From positions 1 to 35,617 of the forward strand of contig CAKZWV010000058.1 in the NCBI GenBank assembly GCA_937922005.1: a stretch of 35,617 nt of DNA, in the 5' to 3' direction. A program made the position numbers and the translations under genes. Numbering within the stretch: position 1 is the first letter of the stretch; the number at the start of each line of letters is the position of its first letter. This document shows, one piece after another, positions 15,311 through 23,148 of this stretch. Origin of the DNA: an uncultured Clostridia bacterium (GTDB lineage Bacteria; Bacillota; Clostridia; Saccharofermentanales; DTU023). The notes beneath the pieces were generated by a model. The model was not told where the DNA came from, ran no database searches, and saw only the letters and a list, made by a program, of their open reading frames with translations.

Positions 15311-15955
15311 ATGTCTGGCTCTTCGCTTAACTTATCTTTATACGCCGTGACCGATCGACGTTGGGCCCAAAGCAGGGAAGGTCTGCTTGCGCAGATTCAA
15401 GAGGCCCTAGAGGGAGGCATTACTTGCCTCCAAGTTCGGGAAAAAGACCTATCCCGGGCGGCCTTCCTTGAGGAAGTGAAGGCCATTCGGGATCTTTGTG
15501 CGCCCTACGGGGTTCCAGTGATCGTCAACGATAACGTGGACCTGGCCTTGGAAGCCCAGGCTGACGGGGTTCATCTGGGTAAGGAGGATATGCCGATTGG
15601 GGAGGCCCGAAAGATCTTAGGTCCCAAGGCCATCTTAGGAGCCTCTGCCCGGACGATAGCCGATGCCCAGGCTGCTGAGGCTGCAGGGGCTTCCTATCTG
15701 GGGGTAGGTGCCTGTTTTCCCACCCATACTAAGGCCGATGCCAAGGGCATTTCTCCAGAACTCCTGGCTGAAATCGCCGGGTCGGTGTCTATCCCTGTGG
15801 TGGCCATCGGTGGCATCACCTTGCAGAACGTAGGTGAGCTGGACGGGACAGGGATAGACGGGATTGCCGTCGTCTCGGCCATCTTTGGGGCCCCCCAGGT
15901 CAAGGAGGCCTGCCAAGCCCTTCGCCACTTTGTCGATACGCATTTCGTCAAGTAG
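15311..15955 (+). CDS. thiE: Thiamine-phosphate synthase
   Basis: ThiE joins hydroxymethylpyrimidine pyrophosphate to thiazole phosphate to make thiamine phosphate in the cytoplasm. The 214-residue length is normal. The TIM-barrel landmarks are present: LYAVTDRRW at the start, LQVREKDLS, VPVIVNDNVDLAL, ADGVHLGKEDMP, ILGASARTIADA, YLGVGACFPTHTK and VVAIGGIT near the phosphate site. The ribosome site is weak. The kinase gene thiD follows in the same direction after a hairpin, so the two make a short thiamine-salvage unit. No thiM or thiG/thiC is in view, which fits salvage from precursors. Confidence 0.95.
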   Translation: MSGSSLNLSLYAVTDRRWAQSREGLLAQIQEALEGGITCLQVREKDLSRAAFLEEVKAIRDLCAPYGVPVIVNDNVDLALEAQADGVHLGKEDMPIGEARKILGPKAILGASARTIADAQAAEAAGASYLGVGACFPTHTKADAKGISPELLAEIAGSVSIPVVAIGGITLQNVGELDGTGIDGIAVVSAIFGAPQVKEACQALRHFVDTHFVK

Positions 15956-15987
15956 GCATGACCTGCGTTGATCTATCATTTGTATCA

Positions 15988-16050
15988 TAAAATCGTCCCT
16001 AGGTCGACACCTGCCTAATCCAGCGGGGCCGTTCTTGGGACGATTTTTTA
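15988..16050 (+). terminator. Hairpin with T-run between thiE and thiD
   Basis: AAAATCGTCCC (left arm, 15989-15999) pairs with GGGACGATTTT (right arm, 16038-16048) across a 38-base loop, and TTTTTTA follows. It looks like a terminator or attenuator separating the two thiamine genes. Confidence 0.6.
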
Positions 16051-16133
16051 TCATAAGGTGCCTAACTTGGGGACGCTGTTTTATTATAGCCCTCTATCTG
16101 GGCCCATATTTCACCTATATAGAAAGGATTTCC

Positions 16134-16970
16134 ATGTCTCATAAGCTTGACCCTATGCCCAAAATACTCCCGCCCGTTCTCTCCATCGCTGGCAGCGATT
16201 CTAGCGGAGGTGCTGGTATCCAGGCCGACCTAAAAACCATGGCCTTCCACGGAGTCTATGCCATGACGGCCATCACGGCCCTGACCGCCCAAAATACCCA
16301 GGGAGTCCGGGCTATCCTAGAGGCTAGCCCAGAATTCTTGAGGGCGGAGCTCGATACGATCTTTGAAGATATTCCCCCTCTGGCGGTGAAAGTGGGGATG
16401 GTCTCCTCTGCCCCCCTCATCGAGTGCATTGCTGACCACCTAAGGAAATACCAGGCGAAAAACATCGTGGTCGACCCGGTGATGGTGGCGACGAGTGGGG
16501 CCCGGCTCTTGCACGAAGACGCTATGACCAGCCTCCAGACGGCTCTCTTCCCCCTGGCCTGCCTTTTAACCCCCAACCTGCCTGAGGCAGAGCTCCTGAT
16601 TGGGAGAAAACTGACTACAACCGAGGAGATGGAGGAGGCCGCCCAGGAGCTTGCTAAGACCTACGGAGTCCCGGTCCTCCTCAAGGGTGGCCACCAGGAG
16701 ACCAAGGCTGCTGACGTCTTAGCCGATGGGACAAAGGTCCGCTGGTATCTAGGAGAAAGGATTGCCAACCCCAATACCCATGGGACCGGCTGCACCCTCT
16801 CCAGTGCCATCGCAGCCAATCTAGCCCTAGGCCGAGACCTAGAAGAGGCCATCGCCAAAGCCAAAGCCTATGTGACCGGGGCCTTAGCCGACCAGATGAA
16901 CCTGGGCCAGGGATCGGGTCCCCTCAACCATGGCTATGCCTTCTTTCCTAGCCAAGTCTCCAGCAAATAA
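16134..16970 (+). CDS. thiD: Bifunctional hydroxymethylpyrimidine kinase/phosphomethylpyrimidine kinase
   Basis: ThiD phosphorylates hydroxymethylpyrimidine twice to supply ThiE. ATG 16134 follows AGAAAGGA; a longer frame from 16035 would run through the upstream hairpin's T-run and adds an unrelated hydrophobic leader. The 278-residue product has the ribokinase-fold landmarks SIAGSDSSGGAGIQADLKTM near the start, GVYAMTAITALTAQNTQGV, VDPVMVATSGARLL and the anion-hole motif NTHGTGCTLSSAIAANLA near the end. All key elements look intact. It is followed by the separate hutU unit. Confidence 0.95.
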   Translation: MSHKLDPMPKILPPVLSIAGSDSSGGAGIQADLKTMAFHGVYAMTAITALTAQNTQGVRAILEASPEFLRAELDTIFEDIPPLAVKVGMVSSAPLIECIADHLRKYQAKNIVVDPVMVATSGARLLHEDAMTSLQTALFPLACLLTPNLPEAELLIGRKLTTTEEMEEAAQELAKTYGVPVLLKGGHQETKAADVLADGTKVRWYLGERIANPNTHGTGCTLSSAIAANLALGRDLEEAIAKAKAYVTGALADQMNLGQGSGPLNHGYAFFPSQVSSK

Positions 16971-16980
16971 TCCCTCGTTG

Positions 16981-16989
16981 TGATATACT
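16981..16989 (+). promoter_or_regulatory. Extended -10 promoter for hutU
   Basis: TGATATACT gives an extended -10 (TG, one base, then TATACT at 16984-16989) about 85 bases before hutU. No good -35 box is present at the right distance, as is usual for extended -10 promoters. Confidence 0.45.
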
Positions 16990-17025
16990 AATAGTACTTT
17001 TGAGGCCTTCAGGAATGTGACCTGA

Positions 17026-17040
17026 CCCACGCAACGTGGG
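17026..17040 (+). promoter_or_regulatory. Tight hairpin/palindrome in the hutU leader
   Basis: CCCACG-CAA-CGTGGG is a perfect 6-bp stem with a 3-base loop, lying between the promoter and the ribosome site. No T-run follows, so it may be an operator or an RNA element. Confidence 0.4.
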
Positions 17041-17073
17041 CACAGCCTTAATCTTGCAAGTAAGGAGTCTAAA

Positions 17074-19092
17074 ATGGAAAACACAAAGTTACAGGCGGCG
17101 ATGCCATATGTGCTGGATTATTTGCCAGAGAAAAAAGAGTTTGATCCCAGGATTCGGAGAGCACCCCACCGGGGCTTCCGCTTAACCAAGGACCAGACCA
17201 AAATTGCCTTACGCAACGCTTTGCGGTATATCCCAGAGAAATACCACAAAGAGCTCATTCCTGAGTTTTTAGAGGAGTTAACGACCCGGGGAAGGATCTA
17301 CGGGTACCGCTATCGGCCAGAAGGCCATATTTACGGGAAACCGGTCGACGAGTATAAGGGAAATTGTTTGGCTGGGAAGGCTCTCCAGGTCATGATTGAC
17401 AACAACTTAGACTTTGACGTAGCCCTCTATCCTTATGAACTCGTTACTTACGGGGAGACGGGATCGGTCTGCCACGACTGGATGCAGTATTGCGTGATTA
17501 TGCATTACCTCCAGGAAATGCACGACGATGAGACCCTCGTTATGGAGTCGGGCCACCCCCTCGGCCTCTTCAAATCCCGGAAAAATGCTCCTCGGGTCAT
17601 TACCACCAATGGTTTGATGATTGGGGAATTCGATAACCTAGATGACTGGGAGATCGCCGAAGAGATGGGCGTCGCCAACTACGGGCAGATGACCGCAGGC
17701 GGCTGGATGTACATCGGGCCCCAAGGGATCGTCCACGGGACCTACAACACCATCTTGAATGCCGGACGTCTGAAGCTGGGCCTAGGGCACCACGATAACC
17801 TGGCCGGGAAGCTCTTTGTCAGCTCTGGCTTGGGCGGTATGTCTGGAGCTCAGGGAAAAGCTGGCGATATTGCTGGGGCTGTGACCATCATCGCTGAAGT
17901 CGACGAGTCCAGAATTGATACCCGCCTGGAGCAGGGCTGGATCATGAGAAAGTCTGCAGATCTGGCAGAAGTTCTCGCTTGGGTCAAAGAGGCCATCGAG
18001 AAAAAAGAAACCCTTAGCATCGCCTATTTGGGCAACATTGTAGACTTGCTGGAGTATTTGCACGAGAAAGGCCAACACATTGATCTTTTGTCGGATCAGA
18101 CTTCTTGCCACAACGTGTATAACGGCGGCTATTGCCCAGTGGGGATCAGCTTTGAGGAGCGGACCCGCTTGCTGGCTGAGGATAAGAAGAAGTTCGTGGA
18201 GCTGGTCGATAAGACCCTGCGTCGCCACTATGAGATCATCAAGAAGTTTACTGAGGATGGAACCTATTTCTTCGACTATGGCAACTCCTTCCTGAAGGCC
18301 ATGTATGACTCGGGCGTGAAGGAGATCTCGAAGAACGGGATCGACGACAAAGACGGGTTTATTTGGCCCTCTTACGTAGAAGATATTATGGGACCCCTGC
18401 TCTTTGACTATGGCTATGGGCCTTTCCGTTGGGTCTGCCTGAGCGGCAAGGAAGAGGATCTGATTCAGACTGACCATGCCGCCATGGAGTGCATTGATAA
18501 AGATCGTCGTTATCAGGATATGGATAACTATAACTGGATCCGGGATGCCGAGAAGAATCAGCTGGTGGTTGGTACCAAGGCTAGAATCCTCTATCAGGAT
18601 GAAGTGGGCCGGGTCAAGATTGCTCTGAAGTTTAACGAGCTGGTCCGGGAAGGTAAGTGCGGCCCCATCATGATGGGCCGTGACCACCATGACGTCTCTG
18701 GCACCGATTCTCCCTTCCGTGAGACCTCTAATATCAAGGATGGGTCGAATGTCATGGCCGATATGGCTACCCAGTGCTTTGCCGGGAACGCTGCTCGGGG
18801 CATGACCCTGTGCGCCCTCCACAATGGTGGTGGGGTCGGCATCGGCAAATCCATCAACGGCGGCTTTGGCCTCGTCTTGGATGGGTCAGAGATGGTCGAT
18901 GACATCATTAAGCTCTCCCTCTCTTGGGACGTCATCAGCGGCGTTGCCAGAAGAAGCTGGGCCAGAAATGAGCACGCCATGGAGACCGCCGTTGAGTTTA
19001 ACGAGGCTGGTCGGGGCAAAATTACTCTCCCCTTCTTGGTGGATGATGCCCTGGTTGACGAAGCTGTGGACGGGCTGAAAGAGTTTCAATAA
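17074..19092 (+). CDS. hutU: Urocanate hydratase
   Basis: HutU converts urocanate to imidazolonepropionate in histidine degradation and uses tightly bound NAD. The 672-residue product is the long form seen in many anaerobic Bacillota rather than the roughly 555-residue proteobacterial form. Recognisable stretches are GNCLAGKALQVMIDNN, VMESGHPLGLF, NYGQMTAGGWMYIGPQGIVHG, the NAD-binding GLGGMSGAQGKAGDIAG near residue 251, and MMGRDHHDVSGTDSPFRET. TAAGGAG precedes the ATG. No other hut gene is in the window. The glutamate formed by this pathway could feed the glutamate mutase route to which glmL (33.5-34.9 kb) belongs. Confidence 0.97.
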   Translation: MENTKLQAAMPYVLDYLPEKKEFDPRIRRAPHRGFRLTKDQTKIALRNALRYIPEKYHKELIPEFLEELTTRGRIYGYRYRPEGHIYGKPVDEYKGNCLAGKALQVMIDNNLDFDVALYPYELVTYGETGSVCHDWMQYCVIMHYLQEMHDDETLVMESGHPLGLFKSRKNAPRVITTNGLMIGEFDNLDDWEIAEEMGVANYGQMTAGGWMYIGPQGIVHGTYNTILNAGRLKLGLGHHDNLAGKLFVSSGLGGMSGAQGKAGDIAGAVTIIAEVDESRIDTRLEQGWIMRKSADLAEVLAWVKEAIEKKETLSIAYLGNIVDLLEYLHEKGQHIDLLSDQTSCHNVYNGGYCPVGISFEERTRLLAEDKKKFVELVDKTLRRHYEIIKKFTEDGTYFFDYGNSFLKAMYDSGVKEISKNGIDDKDGFIWPSYVEDIMGPLLFDYGYGPFRWVCLSGKEEDLIQTDHAAMECIDKDRRYQDMDNYNWIRDAEKNQLVVGTKARILYQDEVGRVKIALKFNELVREGKCGPIMMGRDHHDVSGTDSPFRETSNIKDGSNVMADMATQCFAGNAARGMTLCALHNGGGVGIGKSINGGFGLVLDGSEMVDDIIKLSLSWDVISGVARRSWARNEHAMETAVEFNEAGRGKITLPFLVDDALVDEAVDGLKEFQ

Positions 19093-19175
19093 GGGATAGA
19101 AAATAACCTTGATGAACAAATACTCCCGCAGATCTTAGCTTGACGGGCTGAATGTGTTTCAACAAGGGATAGAAA
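19069..19175 (+). repeat. Duplicated 3' end of hutU (34-bp direct repeat)
   Basis: The last 24 bases of hutU and the next 10 (19069-19102) recur at 19142-19175 with three mismatches. Thirty-nine unrelated bases lie between the copies. It resembles a target-site duplication or attachment-site scar. Confidence 0.7.
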
Positions 19176-19218
19176 GCGCTTCTGCCTGTCTGTGGCGTTA
19201 ACGCTAGCGGGCATGAAG

Positions 19219-19266
19219 AACACCCATGCAAGAGTAGAAATGCTCCTGTGTGGGTGTTTTCGTTTT
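19219..19266 (+). terminator. Rho-independent terminator after hutU
   Basis: AACACCCA (19219-19226) pairs with TGGGTGTT (19251-19258), followed by TTCGTTTTG. Further pairing inside the loop is possible. Confidence 0.75.
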
Positions 19267-19455
19267 GTTAGATTCGTAGAGGACCGGCACCGTGATATCG
19301 CCTTCAATTCCCAAAAACGATTTATCGTCAAAGCATTTTTCTGATAGGACAGAATCGATACTTTATTGCGGAATATCGCTATTTTATTTAGATAAGCGTC
19401 GATTTTTGGCGGAATTCAATTATCGCAATAAATGTTAAAAAGTTCTCGCAACCTA

Positions 19456-19484
19456 TTGACATAAATAATATTGCATAGTACAAT
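19456..19484 (+). promoter_or_regulatory. Sigma-A promoter for the XRE-ImmA pair
   Basis: TTGACA (19456-19461), a 17-base spacer and TACAAT (19479-19484). Upstream, TTTATTGCG (19362-19370) and CGCAATAAA (19424-19432) form an inverted pair that could be regulator binding sites. Confidence 0.75.
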
Positions 19485-19511
19485 TAAAAAGCACGATAGA
19501 AGGAGGTGCAT

Positions 19512-19874
19512 ATGGCTAACCAATTTTTTAGCATGAGAGTAAGAGAACTTCGTGAAAAGGAAGGGCTTAGTATGGAACAATTGGCAAAAAAATTAAATAT
19601 TACGAAAAGCAGGATCAATATGTGGGAAAACAACGGAACAGTTCCACGTATGAATGTTCTAATCGAGCTTTCAAAGTTTTTCGGAGTAACGACAGATTAT
19701 CTTCTTGGAAATGATGATGCTGGTAATATTTCGCTGGAAAATAAGGCACTGAGTTCATTGCAAAGAAATTTAGGTAAACTTAGTGAAAAAGATTTGGAAG
19801 TGGCTGAAGGTATGCTTAAGGCGGTATTTAAGGATATTTTTGATGATGAAGAGGAAGAGAACGATGATATCTAA
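19512..19874 (+). CDS. XRE-family (cI-like) helix-turn-helix repressor
   Basis: ATG 19512 follows AAGGAGG with good spacing; a GTG two codons upstream is less likely. The 120-residue product has an N-terminal helix-turn-helix: VRELREKEGLSMEQLAKKL, then ITKSRINMWENNGTVP, then LIELSKFFGVTTDYLLGND, typical of phage and ICE repressors. The C-terminal half is acidic and ends DDEEEENDD. The next gene, an ImmA-type protease, overlaps it by 11 bases. In ICEBs1 and related elements ImmA cleaves the ImmR repressor to induce the element, and this pair has the same arrangement. It opens the AT-rich island, so it is probably a leftover control module of a mobile element. Confidence 0.88.
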   Translation: MANQFFSMRVRELREKEGLSMEQLAKKLNITKSRINMWENNGTVPRMNVLIELSKFFGVTTDYLLGNDDAGNISLENKALSSLQRNLGKLSEKDLEVAEGMLKAVFKDIFDDEEEENDDI

Positions 19875-20571
19875 AACTGAAAAGGCAGATTCTCCCAATT
19901 TCAGGAAAGCATATATTATGGCAAATCAAATCATTGTCTGCTCTACCACTATGGATGGATTTCCTTTCAAAGCGAAAGCTCTAGTAAAAGAACAGGCTGA
20001 TATTGCCTTTTGTACTTTCGAAAAGGCAAGTATTAAATTTGGACTGGATATCAGGCAATTTGGAAGTGAATCGGCAGTCCTTATGGAAATGAACGGTGCT
20101 CATATTATTTTTTATAATCAGTCCGAAGCCTTGTACCGCATAAGGTTTTCTATTCTTCATGAATTTGGCCATTATATATTGGGGCACAAAAGAAACCTAT
20201 CTTATGATGATGCGCTTTATGGTGTTCAAGAAGTAGAAGCAAACTGCTTTGCTGCTCAGATTTTAATGCCTGAACAGTTACTGCGAGAGTTGTCTAAGAG
20301 AGGAATGATTCTTTCAGAAGAATTTATTATGCGAGTCTTCAATGTTTCGTGGGAAGCAGCGGAGAAAAGGATAAACACACTGGCAAGGACAAAAGAGGAA
20401 TTGCACTGCCGGGATGAGTCAGAGTACGATGATGTTATCCTATACAAGTATGAACAATTTCTCAATTCAATAGCTCCGAAATCATCCTCATATTTCTATA
20501 GTTTTGAAGAAGAATATGAGAAAGAACAAGAGCGTAGCACGTGGCTGTATCAGCGTCCTTACAGAAGCTAA
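19864..20571 (+). CDS. ImmA/IrrE-family metallopeptidase
   Basis: ATG 19864 lies inside the end of the repressor gene; the longer frame from 19783 would overlap the repressor by 92 bases. The 235-residue product carries the zinc motif HEFGH at residues 99-103 in ILHEFGHYILGHK, and a downstream EVEANCFAAQILMP that supplies the third ligand Glu and is typical of the family. Members cleave XRE repressors, often after DNA damage or a quorum signal. The neighbour is the obvious substrate. The C-terminus ends with a charged segment of unknown role. Catalytic residues look intact, so the pair may still be active. Confidence 0.88.
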   Translation: MISKTEKADSPNFRKAYIMANQIIVCSTTMDGFPFKAKALVKEQADIAFCTFEKASIKFGLDIRQFGSESAVLMEMNGAHIIFYNQSEALYRIRFSILHEFGHYILGHKRNLSYDDALYGVQEVEANCFAAQILMPEQLLRELSKRGMILSEEFIMRVFNVSWEAAEKRINTLARTKEELHCRDESEYDDVILYKYEQFLNSIAPKSSSYFYSFEEEYEKEQERSTWLYQRPYRS

Positions 20572-20587
20572 TAGTGTGAATAAAAAA

Positions 20588-20671
20588 AGGAGGTGATTTA
20601 AATTGATTGCATTCAAATATAAAAAAAGCACTAACCTAATTGCTGAATGGCTGAAACAATTAGGTTAGTGC
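20588..20671 (+). other. Possible degraded type I toxin locus (strong SD, tiny ORF, large hairpin)
   Basis: A near-perfect ribosome site AAAGGAGGTGAT (20586-20597) precedes TTG 20603 and a 21-codon frame ending at 20668 (MIAFKYKKS...). An A-run then leads into a perfect 15-bp inverted repeat (20628-20642 with 20657-20671). Read on the minus strand this hairpin ends in a T-run, so it can end an antisense transcript. TxpA/holin-like type I toxins have such a layout, but the usual membrane helix is missing here. The rest of this gap, 20672-20826, shows only the GGAGG site of the next gene. Confidence 0.35.
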
Positions 20672-20826
20672 CTACATCCGAATATCTCTATTCTTGATAA
20701 GCAAGGACTATTTTCGAGAATTCGGACCCGTTTGTCAAGTCTTACATACATCACTAAAAATGTGCCTCCACGATTTGGCGGCCGTTTTAAGATGATGTAC
20801 TACGGAATTTTAACCGGAGGTAAATA

Positions 20827-21462
20827 ATGATTAATTATAAATACGTAAATAGTGGATTTAATCCTAAGTTAATAGAAAATGTAAGTTTGGTTGGTAAATA
20901 TGATATGCCTTTAATTAAAAAGGAAGAAATCAATGGAATTAAAAAATTTATCCCTTTTGAAAAAAGGAATTTTCATAATGGGAAGAATTCAGGAGTTCAT
21001 TTTTACATTTATGATGGGGCATTCAAACTAATAACAAATAATCCTGAAAAATATAGAGATGAATTGAAAAAGTTTAAAGCTGTTATAAGTCCTGATTTTT
21101 CGATTTGCTATGATATGACTATTACTAGACAAATATATAACACTTATATGAATAGAGTTATAGGTGCATACTATCAAAATAACGGTATAAAAGTAATACC
21201 AAATGTAAGATGGGGTGACTCAAGAAGTTATGAATTTTGTTTTGATGGATTAGAAAAAGAAGGAACTTATGCAATAGGCTCATATGGTCAGGTAAAAAGA
21301 AATTCAAATAGATACTCTTTTGAAAAAGGGTTAGAAGAATTTTTTAAAAGATTAAATCCAGAAAAATATATGTTTATGGTTGAATGCCAGATTCAATATT
21401 CAGCAATTATAATAATGAAACTAATCTTATTTCCATTGAACCCTATACTTCAAAATCCATAG
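20827..21462 (+). CDS. DUF4417-like protein, cassette 1, with a frameshifted C-terminus
   Basis: GGAGG precedes the ATG. The 211-residue product matches the cassette 2 protein through KAVISPDFSICYDM, NTYMNRVIGAYYQNNGIKV and IPNVRWGDSRSYEFCFDGL. I associate this pattern with DUF4417 (PF14386), a family of unknown function found in Firmicutes and phages. After NPEKY the homology leaves this frame. Another frame reads VYG, a TGA, then MPDSIFS and would run on to 21488, matching VYGSMPDSVFS in cassette 2. So a one-base indel near 21361-21370 has replaced about the last 35 residues, and a stop may also have arisen. The next gene begins 12 bases after the stop. Confidence 0.7.
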   Translation: MINYKYVNSGFNPKLIENVSLVGKYDMPLIKKEEINGIKKFIPFEKRNFHNGKNSGVHFYIYDGAFKLITNNPEKYRDELKKFKAVISPDFSICYDMTITRQIYNTYMNRVIGAYYQNNGIKVIPNVRWGDSRSYEFCFDGLEKEGTYAIGSYGQVKRNSNRYSFEKGLEEFFKRLNPEKYMFMVECQIQYSAIIIMKLILFPLNPILQNP

Positions 21463-21474
21463 AGGTACAATTTA

Positions 21475-21888
21475 ATGGGAGCAGGTAATAGCGGATTATA
21501 CAAAAATACTAAGGGAGCATTGAAGCCAGAACATTTAATGGATGAACTTAGGCGAAGTGGTGTTAAATTTAATGAAGAAGATGTTGTTATGATTACAAAG
21601 ACAAAGAAAAACGAGCTTGTATGGCTTGAAAATGGAGATGAAATAAAAGGTCTTAAACATATAATTGATGGGCATGAAAAGGATTTTAAAAATAAATTTG
21701 GTGTTTCAAAAGAAAATATTCCTGGCACAATAAAAGGTATATTTGAAAATGGAACAGAAATTAGTTCTAAAAGAAAGAATAAGGGATTAGAAAAAGTTTA
21801 CCTATATAAAGGAGAATATATTGTGATTACAGGAGTAGGAACGAATGGGTTTATAGTATCAGTTTATCCAGGAGGAGGTTCAAAGTAA
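21475..21888 (+). CDS. Toxin-like small protein with MGAGNSG leader, cassette 1
   Basis: The 137-residue product starts MGAGNSGLYKNTKGA, nearly the same leader as the cassette 2 protein, while the rest is unrelated. Its C-terminal part has ELVWLENGDEIKGLKHIIDGHEKDF and later TEISSKRKNKG. A GL-x-HI-x3-H pattern followed by short strands resembles nuclease toxins of the BECR (barnase/EndoU/colicin/RelE) type found in polymorphic toxins and phage structural genes. I cannot prove this by eye. There is no signal peptide. Its stop overlaps the ATG of the next gene (TAATG), as expected for a toxin and its immunity gene. Confidence 0.5.
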   Translation: MGAGNSGLYKNTKGALKPEHLMDELRRSGVKFNEEDVVMITKTKKNELVWLENGDEIKGLKHIIDGHEKDFKNKFGVSKENIPGTIKGIFENGTEISSKRKNKGLEKVYLYKGEYIVITGVGTNGFIVSVYPGGGSK

Positions 21889-22220
21889 TGAAAGAATTAA
21901 GAATCATGTTAGATTTTATAGCGGGTCCAATTTGGAAAGATATTTACGATACTAAAAAGGAAGAATTAGTTACAGGTATAGATGTGGTAGATAATGATGA
22001 ATGTGTCCAAAAAATAAATGATGAAATTCAAGATTTATATTCATCATATTATAAAATTGATTATAAAGATGAACCCATATATTTTGACAAGGAACAAGAG
22101 AAAAAAGATAAATACAAAATGCTTGATCTACTTGGGAAACTTATGAAAAGGCTAGATGAAGTAAATGACGGATCTTTCGAGATTGATGATAGGGAAACTG
22201 AAAGGGTTAAAAATTTATAA
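21888..22220 (+). CDS. Small acidic protein, candidate immunity protein of cassette 1
   Basis: I do not recognise a family. The 110-residue product is soluble, strongly charged and Asp/Glu-rich, with no signal peptide or membrane helix. Its start is coupled to the toxin-like gene by TAATG (one-base overlap). Position, size and acidity are those of immunity proteins that cap a basic nuclease. The same slot in cassettes 2 and 3 holds unrelated small proteins, as expected for specific immunity. Confidence 0.45.
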   Translation: MKELRIMLDFIAGPIWKDIYDTKKEELVTGIDVVDNDECVQKINDEIQDLYSSYYKIDYKDEPIYFDKEQEKKDKYKMLDLLGKLMKRLDEVNDGSFEIDDRETERVKNL

Positions 22221-22249
22221 ATTTATGTCCGCCTGACTTTCGAAAAACA

Positions 22250-22400
22250 AAAAATTAATGGCCATAAAGGCCGTGCTTATTCTGACCTTTGCACCCGTTT
22301 GTACTAGAAACTCAATCAGGACTCTCGAATAACGGGATTTTTTTCTGGGCCGCCCACGTTTCCCCCTACTGGTCTGCCTGACTGGGTAGGATGGGCGCAT
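22250..22400 (-). pseudogene. Possible fragment of an IS5-type transposase
   Basis: On the minus strand a short frame reads RGKRGRPRKKSRYSRVLIEFLVQ. It recalls the N-terminal GRPR-x-YSD-x-x-IEFLL segment of IS5-group DDE transposases. There is no start, no catalytic part and no inverted repeats in view. The rest of this 250-base gap holds nothing else I can name. Confidence 0.3.
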
Positions 22401-22470
22401 CCTTCTGGAACATCTATGGCGAAAGTATAATGGGCTCCAAAATTGGGACTAGCAGAAAGGATTAATTTTT

Positions 22471-23148
22471 TTGAAAAATAAAATGAATATCATTGACGAT
22501 GGTTTTACTCCAGAATTGGTTGAAAAGGCCATTTTCTGCGGAAACCTTGAGATTCCACAGATTCATAAACCAAATCAGCTCATTATCCCTCCGGGATTGA
22601 TACCTTTTACGCAGATGCTTCGTAGTAATGCGCATACAGAAGCGGTTCATTTCTATGAGTATGACTACAAATTTGCAGATTTGTTAACCAATACCTCAAA
22701 GTATGTAGAGAAATTATCCTCATTTTCCGCAGTAATTTCTCCTGATTGTTCGCTTTATCGAGATATGCCCCTTTGCCTTCAAGTTGCAAACACCTACATG
22801 AACCGAGCCATCGGGCATTATCTACAATCCCAGGGAATCTATGTTATCCCGAATATCCGTTGGGGAGATGAACGTAGTTATACAACCGTAGCCTTACCTG
22901 AACGCTTTGCTTTTCTCGGAGTCGACAAACATAGCATTGTTACAATCAGTAGTTACGGATGCATCCGTGGCACGGAAAACAGACGTTATTTCCAAGAAGG
23001 ATTGGAAGCCATGCTGTTTACTTTAGAGCCAGAAATTGTATTAGTCTATGGCTCTATGCCCGATTCTGTTTTTAGTGCTTATACAAAGTCTGCACAGTTT
23101 ATACATTATCCTGACTGGATTTCCTCTAAGCGAAAGAAGGTGGGATAA
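22471..23148 (+). CDS. DUF4417-like protein, cassette 2
   Basis: I chose TTG 22471 because AGAAAGG lies 10 bases ahead; the next in-frame ATG at 22483 is too far from it. The 225-residue product is the intact reference copy. It has FSAVISPDCSLYRDM, NTYMNRAIGHYLQSQGIYV, IPNIRWGDERSY, TISSYGCIRG, and the C-terminal VYGSMPDSVFSAYTK that cassette 1 has lost. No signal peptide or membrane helix is seen. Function is unknown. Its TAA overlaps the ATG of the next gene by one base. Codon use is less AT-biased than in cassette 1, so the cassettes may have different origins. Confidence 0.75.
   Translation: MKNKMNIIDDGFTPELVEKAIFCGNLEIPQIHKPNQLIIPPGLIPFTQMLRSNAHTEAVHFYEYDYKFADLLTNTSKYVEKLSSFSAVISPDCSLYRDMPLCLQVANTYMNRAIGHYLQSQGIYVIPNIRWGDERSYTTVALPERFAFLGVDKHSIVTISSYGCIRGTENRRYFQEGLEAMLFTLEPEIVLVYGSMPDSVFSAYTKSAQFIHYPDWISSKRKKVG

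Noticed and set aside
15956..16133. TPP riboswitch before thiD
   Set aside because: The conserved CTGAGA and ACCTGATCTGG-type blocks are missing; only a terminator-like hairpin is present.
17782..18822. Long minus-strand frame opposite hutU
   Set aside because: It is the antisense image of a highly conserved gene, with no ribosome site or recognisable domain.
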